43,327 bases of DNA from positions 1-43,327 of the IMG/VR virus record IMGVR_UViG_3300033153_002016; one strand, written 5' to 3'. The notes beneath the pieces were generated by a model. The model saw only the letters and a list, made by a program, of their open reading frames with translations. It was not told the DNA's origin and ran no database searches. This document shows, piece after piece, positions 34,446-41,715 of this stretch. The first letter of the stretch is position 1; the number at the start of each line of letters is the position of its first letter. The position numbers were made by a program, and so were the translations under genes. The stretch is from a virus.

Positions 34446-36674
34446 ATGGCTTTTGATAATGGGGCTGATGTATGGCAGCCAAAGAAAGTACTTGATTTAT
34501 CTGAGAACACTAAGAGAGTTAAGCAAAGTTTTGTAGCTACAGCAGGTCAGACTGAATTTGAGATTACTGATTTTGCTTATCTTGTGGGCGCTAAGAACTT
34601 AGATGTATTTCATGCAGGATCTTACCTAGATGTAGAGAATGAAGAATTTACAGAATCTTCCTCTACTTCTTTCTTACTTAAGGTTGCAGCCTCTGTTGGT
34701 GACATCATAGTAGCTACAGCAGCAGTAGATATCTCTGGCGATGAAGAAGGTGCAGCTTATGAGTCTGCGTTAGATGCAGAAGCAGAGAGAATGACAGCAG
34801 ATAGCTATGCTACAGAAGCTGAGGACGCTTTCGTTAAGGTATATACCTCTAATGGAGATGGTACGTTTACTGCTACTAATACTACCGAGTACTCCTCTCT
34901 CCATTATGCTCTTAAATCTGAGCAAGCAGTTACTGCAACTAATAGAGAGATACAAACTGCTACAGCTGGGCAGACAGTATTTACTCTTACTGAATTTACT
35001 TATGAACCAGACGCTAAAAATATTGTAGTATATGTAGAAGGTATACGAATTTACTCTACTGAATATGAAGAGACTAATTCTACTACTATTACTTTTAGTT
35101 CAGGAATAACACTAGGGGAGAAGGTATTATTTGTAGCTAGTGATTTAGTAACTAATGTAGAGACTCCAGCTTATGCTGTAGAGTATCTACCTGCTGGTGT
35201 TGGGGCTATAGAGAGCGACGTGCAAACTAAGCTGAGAGAGGTGGTATCTGTTTTTGACTTTATGACATCTGTACAGATAGCAGATGTAAAAGCAGGCACA
35301 CTTTTACTTGATGTTACAGCAGCGATTCAAGCTGCTATTGATGCAGTAGAGACAACTGGCGGTACTGTTTACCTACCTAGGGGTATATATTTAGTAAGCG
35401 TCTCGCTTAGTTTAAAAGATAAAGTCTCTCTTATAGGTGATGGTTTTAGGGCATCTATTATAGATTTCAGAGGTACAGGTTCAGCTTTAGTTGGTAATGA
35501 AAGTATTATCCAAGTCTCTTATAAGGATTTTGCGATAACCAACGCTAATAACACTAACGCTAATATCAGTGGTGCAGTTTGGAACTATGGTTTAAATCGC
35601 TCACATATTAAAGTTAAGTATACTGCTAAAGCAAGTGATACTTCAGATGGTTTTGTGGTTCACGGCACAGAAGATGATGATGGCTTAACTGCTAATAATG
35701 CTCAGTATGGTTGTATCTGGGATGTAATTACTGAGAGCGCTACTGAATGTACTGGTACAGCATTAAAACTTAACGGTAAAGACGTCTCTGATGCAAGATG
35801 TAATGGACATCATATAAAGAGCGGGGTATTAGATGGTTTTAGCACAGGATTGTACATTAACGGTAACGGTAATTTAATTGGTGAAGTTACGGTTAATGGC
35901 GCAGCTGCTACAGCAGGCGTTCATTTCTATGGTGATGGTACGTTTGGTAATGTAATGTTGGGGGTTTATTTAGATAGTGGAATTTCTGGCGACCCTATAA
36001 GATTAGAGTCAACTACGCCTGGCTTACATATGGTTACAATATTAGAAGGCGTTGATAACTTATTATTATCAGACGTTAATGATGTATCTGGGGGCGGTAA
36101 TAGTGCAAGGTTTACTTTACAAACAAGAGCTAGACTCTATATGGGAGAAGGGGCAGCGGCTGATGTTACTAGTAAAGGTAACAGTAACGCTTCATTAGTA
36201 TCAGTTGGTACTGTAGATGACATTGGACTGTTTGGTATACCTTCAGCAACAGGAGGCGGAGTAATTGTTTCTGGTGAATCCTATGCAGCAGGAGTTAATG
36301 CGGTTTCTGACTCTGGGGGAGTAACAGCAAGTATAGGCGACGGAGCTTCAGCAGAGTTTAGAGTATGTAGTACAGCAAATGGGTCATCTTTTAATCCAAG
36401 ATTAAAGGTTAGCTCGGCAGGTAAAATAACTCTTCCCTATGCTTCTGGAAATATAACTCTAACTGGATCAGTAAGTGAAGTACAAGTTACAAACGCAAAT
36501 GTAACCAGTGATAGTATGATTATTTTTGCTGCACAAGATCCTTCAGCAGGTGTTTTTATTGCTGGAGGTGGTATTCATGTTGGTAGCAAAACAACTGGTA
36601 GTTTCTATTTCTATTCCTCAGATAGTAGTAATTTTGCAGGAACAGAAAAACTATCTTACATTATCATAGGATAA
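34446..36674 (+). CDS. Tailspike with pectate-lyase-type beta-helix
   Basis: The 742-aa protein is probably the receptor-binding tailspike. Residues 1-240 are a particle-binding part that includes two similar domains (VKQSFVATAGQTEFEITDFA near 24-43 and REIQTATAGQTVFTLTEFTY near 167-186). The segment VQTKLREVVSVFDFM marks the head-binding to body transition seen in many tailspikes. DVTAAIQAAIDAVETTGGTV, then YLPRGIYLVS, is the start of a Pectate_lyase_3 right-handed beta-helix. Asn-rich rungs continue to about residue 560. The C-terminus is Ser/Gly-rich and beta-rich. It probably binds or cuts surface polysaccharide. Confidence 0.8.
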   Translation: MAFDNGADVWQPKKVLDLSENTKRVKQSFVATAGQTEFEITDFAYLVGAKNLDVFHAGSYLDVENEEFTESSSTSFLLKVAASVGDIIVATAAVDISGDEEGAAYESALDAEAERMTADSYATEAEDAFVKVYTSNGDGTFTATNTTEYSSLHYALKSEQAVTATNREIQTATAGQTVFTLTEFTYEPDAKNIVVYVEGIRIYSTEYEETNSTTITFSSGITLGEKVLFVASDLVTNVETPAYAVEYLPAGVGAIESDVQTKLREVVSVFDFMTSVQIADVKAGTLLLDVTAAIQAAIDAVETTGGTVYLPRGIYLVSVSLSLKDKVSLIGDGFRASIIDFRGTGSALVGNESIIQVSYKDFAITNANNTNANISGAVWNYGLNRSHIKVKYTAKASDTSDGFVVHGTEDDDGLTANNAQYGCIWDVITESATECTGTALKLNGKDVSDARCNGHHIKSGVLDGFSTGLYINGNGNLIGEVTVNGAAATAGVHFYGDGTFGNVMLGVYLDSGISGDPIRLESTTPGLHMVTILEGVDNLLLSDVNDVSGGGNSARFTLQTRARLYMGEGAAADVTSKGNSNASLVSVGTVDDIGLFGIPSATGGGVIVSGESYAAGVNAVSDSGGVTASIGDGASAEFRVCSTANGSSFNPRLKVSSAGKITLPYASGNITLTGSVSEVQVTNANVTSDSMIIFAAQDPSAGVFIAGGGIHVGSKTTGSFYFYSSDSSNFAGTEKLSYIIIG

Positions 36675-36677
36675 ATA

Positions 36678-36830
36678 ATGAAACATCTATTGTTATTGCT
36701 AGTGCTAGCTTTAATAGCCGCTTGTACTCCCCCTGTCATTGAAGAGGAAGATATTTTCATTCTAGGAGATGAAACTATAGCTCCTAGAGGTTGGGTGGAG
36801 TGCGTAGAGGAAGGTAGATGTCAACACTAA
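36678..36830 (+). CDS. Small lipoprotein, Rz1/spanin-like
   Basis: The 50-aa protein starts three bases after the tailspike stop. MKHLLLLLVLALIAAC is a complete lipoprotein signal peptide with lipobox LIAAC, so cleavage and lipid attachment at C16 are expected. The mature part is about 35 residues and begins TPPVIEEEDIF. Pro residues after the Cys and the place at the head of a lysis cassette suggest an outer-membrane spanin subunit (Rz1-like) or a superinfection-exclusion lipoprotein. No matching inner-membrane Rz is obvious. The end overlaps the next gene by 13 bases. Confidence 0.65.
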   Translation: MKHLLLLLVLALIAACTPPVIEEEDIFILGDETIAPRGWVECVEEGRCQH

Positions 36831-37207
36831 CTTACGAGCAGCTTACAAATATTCTCCAAGCTAATCACGGGCGCTTTATCTATGTACCTGATAGTGAGAA
36901 ATACCATAAGCCTGAGCACTGGCCTTCCTTTAAAGAGATAGCAGAAGAACTCTTCCGTAAGAAGTTTATCCTAGATGACTGTGATGGGTTTGTACAGCTG
37001 AATAGATATATCTTACATCTCTGGGGTGAAGAGTCTGAGATGGTATTCTGTAGAGTTAAGTCAGTAAATGAGTATCATCTAGTCTGTCACTATCATGGGT
37101 GGATACTAGATAATAGATTTATGTGGCCTATGAAGAAATCAGATTTAGATGACTATGAGTTTATCTCTATGAAAGATAATAATAATATCTGGAGAGAGAT
37201 ACTATAG
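36818..37207 (+). CDS. Transglutaminase-like cysteine peptidase (BTLCP-type)
   Basis: The 129-aa protein has the order of catalytic elements of bacterial transglutaminase-like cysteine proteinases: ILDDCDGFVQLNRYIL (Cys near residue 54), NEYHLVCHYHGW (His near 86) and ILDNR (Asp near 97). Phage members are found near lysis or tail genes, and their substrate is unknown. It could cut a cell-wall peptide or a host protein. It lies in a tight cassette with a lipoprotein, a PLA2-like protein, a holin candidate and an endopeptidase, so a part in lysis is likely. Confidence 0.65.
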   Translation: MSTLTYEQLTNILQANHGRFIYVPDSEKYHKPEHWPSFKEIAEELFRKKFILDDCDGFVQLNRYILHLWGEESEMVFCRVKSVNEYHLVCHYHGWILDNRFMWPMKKSDLDDYEFISMKDNNNIWREIL

Positions 37208-37209
37208 CT

Positions 37210-37479
37210 ATGAGTATGAAACCATTTAAAGACTGGTGTTCAGGTGTTCCAGAATTCAATATGAATAACTGCTGTAAGATTCATGATGATGATTACGAGA
37301 ATCTAGGGAAGTTTACATCAGACTGGAGATTTGTGAAGTGTGGATGGAAGAAAGCAGGTTCTTATTATACCTTACACGAGCGATTACTTACTAGAACAGT
37401 GGCTATTACTTATTACATTGGTGTTAGCCTATTCGGTTGGTGGCCTTATTATAAAGCACAGAAGAAAACTAAGAACTAA
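37210..37479 (+). CDS. Small protein with phospholipase A2-like CCxxHD motif
   Basis: The 89-aa protein starts WCSGVPEFNMNNCCKIHDDD. CCxxHD is the catalytic signature of phospholipase A2 (His plus Asp partner), although the calcium loop is not obvious and the protein is short. A hydrophobic aromatic helix (VAITYYIGVSLFGWWPYY) near the C-terminus could insert in membrane. It lies between the cysteine peptidase and the holin candidate. A membrane-attacking lysis factor is the attractive reading, and a small unrelated metal-binding protein is the alternative. Confidence 0.5.
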   Translation: MSMKPFKDWCSGVPEFNMNNCCKIHDDDYENLGKFTSDWRFVKCGWKKAGSYYTLHERLLTRTVAITYYIGVSLFGWWPYYKAQKKTKN

Positions 37480-37487
37480 AAAGGATA

Positions 37488-37718
37488 ATGACTGTGACAG
37501 ACGAGGATAAAGTACTTGAATGGAGGGTTAAGAAGTTGGAAGAATCCTATAAAGAAGTTATACACGACCAACAAGCCTTTGAAAAAGAAGTTAAGTCTGA
37601 ACTAAAAGACATAAGTAGACTTATCTTTCAGGTGAGATGGATGATGACTGGAGCTGTAGTTTATGCTGTAGCAATAGAAGTCGGCGCTATAAACTTTATA
37701 AAAGCAGCTTTCTCCTAG
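37488..37718 (+). CDS. Holin candidate, XhlA-like topology
   Basis: The 76-aa protein has a charged coiled-coil N-terminus (VLEWRVKKLEESYKEVIHDQ to about residue 47). One hydrophobic C-terminal helix follows (WMMTGAVVYAVAIEVGAINF). This is the layout of XhlA-type hemolysin/holin accessory proteins. It is directly upstream of, and coupled to, an endopeptidase gene (TAGTG overlap). It would make or assist the inner-membrane lesion that releases the endolysin. Confidence 0.65.
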   Translation: MTVTDEDKVLEWRVKKLEESYKEVIHDQQAFEKEVKSELKDISRLIFQVRWMMTGAVVYAVAIEVGAINFIKAAFS

Positions 37719-38068
37719 TGACTTATCTTAGTAAGAACTTCACTAAGGATGAGTTTGCTTGTCCTTGTTGTGGGTATAATTCAATTAATTTAAGGCTCAT
37801 GCCGTTGGCAGAAATCATTAGGCATGAAGATGGAGATAAACCTAAGACACCTAACAGCGCTTGTAGATGCTATGAGCATAATAAGGATGTAGGCGGGGGG
37901 AAGTATTCCAGACATCTATCAGGTGATGCACTTGATATGCCTTGTAAGCATCCTTCCCTGGTAGCACTTAAGTTAGATGAGCTATTCCCTAACATGTATG
38001 GGATAGGTGTCTATGAAGAAGATGGTTTTATCCATGTTGATATAAGATATAAGAAAGCGAGATGGTAG
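37718..38068 (+). CDS. M15-family D,D- or L,D-endopeptidase (endolysin)
   Basis: The 116-aa protein is a Peptidase_M15_3-type zinc peptidase. SRHLSGDALDM provides H66 and D73, and GFIHVDIR provides H106, the three zinc ligands. FTKDEFACPCC near the start is also typical of phage members. It cuts peptidoglycan cross-links. I chose GTG 37718, which shares one base with the holin stop (TAGTG), over an ATG at 37637 that would run through the holin gene in another frame. Extra cysteines (C15, C17, C18, C49, C51) may bind a second metal. Confidence 0.85.
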   Translation: MTYLSKNFTKDEFACPCCGYNSINLRLMPLAEIIRHEDGDKPKTPNSACRCYEHNKDVGGGKYSRHLSGDALDMPCKHPSLVALKLDELFPNMYGIGVYEEDGFIHVDIRYKKARW

Positions 38069-38080
38069 GAGTTTAATATA

Positions 38081-39586
38081 ATGGCGCAGAGAAATTTCAG
38101 AATAGACCTACTAGATACAGTCTTTCCTATGCTATCAGAACAGCTAGGTAGGACTGTAATAGGCTCTACAAGGGAGGAAATCTCTACTAAAGAGAATCAC
38201 CCTAAAGTATACTACATGCATAATGTAATGCCTTCAGCTTATGGACTAGACTCTGTAGGCTATCAAGCAGCTGTGCCCGCAATAACTCCAGCGGATAACA
38301 CTCTCTTAGATACAAGACCTATTTACGGTGACGCTAAAACAAGGATGATGCTAGCTTGGAATGATACAGGAGAAGTTTACGTACTTAAATGTAGTGTAGG
38401 TATTTGGACTAAGTTACCTGCTACTGTACCAGCGACAACTTCACCTAGCTTCGATATTAACTCTGTCACTATAGGAAGAGTTAATGGAGTCTCTTATATC
38501 TTCTATGCTGGTATCGGATGTTTTGTGTATAATGAAATCACGGATGAGTTAGATCATACAGTTCTCACAGGACTCTCTATAGCAGACATATTAGGAGTAA
38601 CTTCTTCCAGTGGGTATCTCATAGCATATACAGCAGAAGCTGTAGCATGGAGTAGTACGATAGACCCTACAGACTTCACTCCCTCTCAGGTCACTGGAGC
38701 TGGTGGAGGTAATGTAGCTGGGATAGATGGAGCTATTAAGTTCATGCTCCCTAACTCTCTTGGTCTAGTGGTGTATACAGACACCAATGCGATAGGTATT
38801 ACTTACACTGGTAACTTACGCTACCCGTTTAAGTTCAGAGAGATAAGTAACTCCAAAGGTGGAACTACCTTAGATGCTGCAGCGTATGAAGCTAACGCTT
38901 CTGCTCAGTTCGTATACTCTAAAGCAGGCTTACAACTTGTAGACTCTCAGAAGGCTGAGACTATATTACCACAAGTTACAGACTTTCTAGCTGGTAAGAG
39001 ACTTGAAGATTTTGATGAGGTTACTTCCACATTCAGTGTGACTGACTTAACTACCACTATGAAGAAGAAGGTTAAGTTCATAGCTTCCAGATACCTTGTA
39101 ATATCTTATGGTATAGATTCTTTCACTCATGCGATTGTATATGATATCACCTTAGATAAGCTAGGTAAGCTTAAGGTAGACCATGTAGATTGCTATGAAT
39201 GTATAAGCTTGCAGGTGGAAGTATCTAAAGAGTCTATAGCATTTATGTCATCTGATGGTAGTGTGCAGTACTTAGATTTCGCTACCTCAGCAGCAAGCGA
39301 GGGAGTCTGCTTGCTAGGTAAGCTCCAGTATACTCGTAGTAGGATGCTTACCTTACAAGAAGTGGAGTCAGAGAACATAGAGGCTGGAGTAGATTGTACT
39401 GTCTCTTCTCTATATTCTTTCGATGGTAAGACACTAACTAAGGTAGATGGAACTCTGGCACATACAGCAAATAATGTACGTAAGCACGTATTCCACATTA
39501 CAGCTCTTAATCACTCGTTATTATATGTAGGTAAATTCAATCTTACTTCTGTGTTGGTAACTTATACAGCTGGCGGCAGAAGATAG
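38081..39586 (+). CDS. Tail nozzle (tail tubular B-like)
   Basis: The 501-aa protein starts MAQRNFRIDLLDTVFPMLSE and is almost entirely beta-rich, with repeats such as GRVNGVSYIFYAGIGCFVYN, YLIAYTAEAVAWSSTIDPTD and GLVVYTDTNAIGITYTGNLR that suggest a propeller. This matches the nozzle proteins of short tails (T7 gp12, P22 gp10). IDPTDFTPSQVTGAGGGNV is a segment I associate with this group. It forms the tail tube end through which DNA leaves. The lysis cassette lies unusually between it and the tailspike. Confidence 0.75.
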   Translation: MAQRNFRIDLLDTVFPMLSEQLGRTVIGSTREEISTKENHPKVYYMHNVMPSAYGLDSVGYQAAVPAITPADNTLLDTRPIYGDAKTRMMLAWNDTGEVYVLKCSVGIWTKLPATVPATTSPSFDINSVTIGRVNGVSYIFYAGIGCFVYNEITDELDHTVLTGLSIADILGVTSSSGYLIAYTAEAVAWSSTIDPTDFTPSQVTGAGGGNVAGIDGAIKFMLPNSLGLVVYTDTNAIGITYTGNLRYPFKFREISNSKGGTTLDAAAYEANASAQFVYSKAGLQLVDSQKAETILPQVTDFLAGKRLEDFDEVTSTFSVTDLTTTMKKKVKFIASRYLVISYGIDSFTHAIVYDITLDKLGKLKVDHVDCYECISLQVEVSKESIAFMSSDGSVQYLDFATSAASEGVCLLGKLQYTRSRMLTLQEVESENIEAGVDCTVSSLYSFDGKTLTKVDGTLAHTANNVRKHVFHITALNHSLLYVGKFNLTSVLVTYTAGGRR

Positions 39587-39606
39587 TAAACAGTAGGAGT
39601 AATATC

Positions 39607-40068
39607 ATGGCAATTGGTGCAAATACAGCAATTGATTTTTTTGGTACAACCGATGCAGTGGATGACAGCTCAGGCTCAGTCGCTAATGCAGTAATGAGTG
39701 CAGCAGGCGATACGGCTACCTGGACAAATGATGATGATGCAAGAGAAGCAAACATTGCTTTAACTTTCACACCATCAGCAACAGCAGTAATAGGGGATAG
39801 CATTAACCTCTACTGTTCACGTAACAATGTAGATGGCGGCACAGCCAATGAAGCGTTTCCAACGACTGACTTTAAGCAAGTGTTTTTAGGTTCGTATTCG
39901 GTCAACGCTGGTACAGGCGCACAAACCCTTGCTATTAATATCGCCTTACCTAATGTGGTGACTTCACAGGAGTATGAGTTTGCTATCTTTAACAGGCTAA
40001 CCACAGTGAGTATTGATGCAGCATGGTCATTAGATATCACACCTAAGTCCACAGGGCCTCATACCTAA
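39607..40068 (+). CDS. Virion-associated protein
   Basis: The 153-aa protein is rich in Ala, Thr, Ser and Asp, beta-rich, and lacks a catalytic motif. Parts such as NIALTFTPSATAVIGDSINL and FLGSYSVNAGTGAQTLAINI suggest a jelly-roll or Ig-like sandwich. ATG 39607 follows TAGGAG, and the stop overlaps the next start as TAATG. Codon use has more GCA/ACA and fewer AGA than the preceding genes, as in the following tail genes, which suggests that the module from 39.6 kb onward was acquired separately. Confidence 0.5.
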   Translation: MAIGANTAIDFFGTTDAVDDSSGSVANAVMSAAGDTATWTNDDDAREANIALTFTPSATAVIGDSINLYCSRNNVDGGTANEAFPTTDFKQVFLGSYSVNAGTGAQTLAINIALPNVVTSQEYEFAIFNRLTTVSIDAAWSLDITPKSTGPHT

Positions 40069-40934
40069 TGACTATAGGTTTATTACCTAAGCTATATAGT
40101 CCAGGTTACACCCCTGGACGTAAGCCTGTTGGTGGACAATGGGAGATAGACTGGCAGCATCCTTTAGCAGAGAACTTATTGTTCTTCGCTACAGTTCAAA
40201 ATGGAAAATTCGTAAATCTAGCTGATAAGGATAGACAAGTTGCACAATTCCCAACATTAACAGCAGATATACGAGCTGATAAGCTAGTTACAGGTAGCGG
40301 AAAAACTGCTAGTTTTGATGTTGGCAGTATTACTGGTCAGAATAAGCTTACATTTGCCACAAGCGTCAATTTATACAACGAGGTTAATACGAGTTGTTAC
40401 GTCTTTGGTGCTGATGATATTGATTGGCTACTTGCATGGAATAACTCTGAGAATCGTTTCCAGGCTAATTTCAACGGTGCAGAGAACTGGTCACAAACTA
40501 CTTCCACATTTACGTTAAACACTACAAATAGTGTGATGGCTGTAAAAACTGGACTCACATTTAAATTTGACGGTCATTGGTTTGTTAATGGTAAAAAAGA
40601 AAATACATACGAGGGAGATATTGATGATAGGACTACTACATCAGACATTGACACGGATATAACAATAGGTGATAGAAGCTCTGGATCAAGATGGTGGGAT
40701 GGCGAGATTGAATATGTTGCTATCTGGAGTACAGATTTATCAGACGAATTAGCACAAAGTTTTCAAAAAGATCCATACCAATTTCTTAAACCAAAGCTAG
40801 ACCCGGTATATTTTTATCCAGATGTAGATGGAAACCCAATAGCAGTGAATGATGCTTATGATGTAACAGATGGTATACTGTTTGAATCAACACCAGACAG
40901 TATTTTAGACAATGACACGTACAACTGTGCGTAA
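40068..40934 (+). CDS. LamG/concanavalin-like tail protein ending in half a cadherin-like domain
   Basis: The 288-aa protein starts in the TAATG overlap. Residues about 60-245 look like a LamG/concanavalin A-like sandwich: NKLTFATSVNL, WLLAWNNSENRFQANFNGAE, ITIGDRSSGSRWWDGEIEYV, followed by AIWSTDLSDELAQSF. Such domains bind sugars in phage adhesins. The last 35 residues (GNPIAVNDAYDVTDGILFES to LDNDTYNCA) are the first half of a Big_9/Cadherin_5-type domain, which then stops. The missing second half is found inside the gene at 41715, near 42645-42830. Confidence 0.65.
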   Translation: MTIGLLPKLYSPGYTPGRKPVGGQWEIDWQHPLAENLLFFATVQNGKFVNLADKDRQVAQFPTLTADIRADKLVTGSGKTASFDVGSITGQNKLTFATSVNLYNEVNTSCYVFGADDIDWLLAWNNSENRFQANFNGAENWSQTTSTFTLNTTNSVMAVKTGLTFKFDGHWFVNGKKENTYEGDIDDRTTTSDIDTDITIGDRSSGSRWWDGEIEYVAIWSTDLSDELAQSFQKDPYQFLKPKLDPVYFYPDVDGNPIAVNDAYDVTDGILFESTPDSILDNDTYNCA

Positions 40935-40957
40935 TCTTTTAATTAAGGAGAAGCAAA

Positions 40958-41371
40958 ATGGCAAGTGGATTATACGACAAAGGTAAACTAGGTATGATGG
41001 ACAAGTTGATAGACCTGGATACTGATGATATTAGGGTGAGAGCAGTTTGTGATGAAGATTATACTTTCAATGCGGCTACTCATACAACTATGTCTGATGT
41101 AACTAAGTATATCGGCTCAACAGACTATGCTCTGACAGGTGAGGATATTACCACCACAGAGGGTACGTTTGATGCGACTGATGCAACTCCTGCTTTCACA
41201 GCATTAGCGTTAAACGAAGCTGATGATATTGATGGATTAGTAATCTATCATTTTATAACCGATGATGCAGGCTCAACTCCAATAGCGCATATTGATTTAA
41301 CCACTCCAGTTACTCCCAATGGTGGCGATATTAATATTACTTGGAACGGCTCTGGCATCTTCTCTATATAA
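40958..41371 (+). CDS. Virion-associated protein of a common phage family
   Basis: The 137-aa protein starts MASGLYDKGKLGMMDKLIDL and continues IRVRAVCDEDYTFNAATHTT, MSDVTKYIGSTDYALTGEDI, and FTALALNEADDIDGLVIYHF. This matches a widespread structural family with an N-terminal YDKG motif and a Y-x-F/N-x-x-x-H-T/x-x-S-D-V motif. The role in the particle is unknown. ATG 40958 has AAGGAG, the best ribosome site in the tail module. The stop overlaps the next start as TAATG. Confidence 0.6.
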   Translation: MASGLYDKGKLGMMDKLIDLDTDDIRVRAVCDEDYTFNAATHTTMSDVTKYIGSTDYALTGEDITTTEGTFDATDATPAFTALALNEADDIDGLVIYHFITDDAGSTPIAHIDLTTPVTPNGGDINITWNGSGIFSI

Positions 41372-41715
41372 TGTGGAAAATCTTTTACGGAGATGGGTCA
41401 ACCTACTCCGATAAAGACGGACTGCCAGAGTTAGCACCTAAGCGAGATGTGCAAATCATAGGCGCTGATTGTGAAATTGCTGGACGTAGGTTTGAAAGAG
41501 AAACGGATTATTACATCTGGACTCCAGAAAGAGGTGGCTGGCGTGGTGTTGATAAGTTTGGACTGTTTGATTATTTAATAGATTCGGGATACAAGATTGT
41601 TTTATTTGGCAAGATGCTTAATAACAAGGAGTATCGTAAAATATTAGATAAAGCTACTAATGATAGCTATCTGCCCAGAAAATCTGCATGGCTTAGAGAA
41701 GAGAGGAGACCTTAA
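41371..41715 (+). CDS. Small tail-module protein
   Basis: The 114-aa protein starts MWKIFYGDGSTYSDKDGLPE and continues DVQIIGADCEIAGRRFERET, YYIWTPERGGWRGVDKFGLF, then DYLIDSGYKIVLFGKMLNN. I associate this pattern with small phage proteins next to adhesin genes, with no known function. ATG 41371 shares a base with the upstream stop (a TTG at 41341 in the same frame lies inside the previous gene). Its stop shares a base with the start at 41715. Confidence 0.55.
   Translation: MWKIFYGDGSTYSDKDGLPELAPKRDVQIIGADCEIAGRRFERETDYYIWTPERGGWRGVDKFGLFDYLIDSGYKIVLFGKMLNNKEYRKILDKATNDSYLPRKSAWLREERRP

Noticed and set aside
37637-37717. Longer N-terminus of the M15 endopeptidase from ATG 37637
   Set aside because: It would overlap the holin candidate in another frame and add a Cys-rich segment without family match. 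GTG 37718 overlaps the holin stop and gives the usual short length.
40922-40960. Programmed frameshift joining the lectin-like gene to the next gene
   Set aside because: No slippery run is present near the stop, further stops follow, and the missing domain half lies 1.7 kb away rather than in an adjacent frame.
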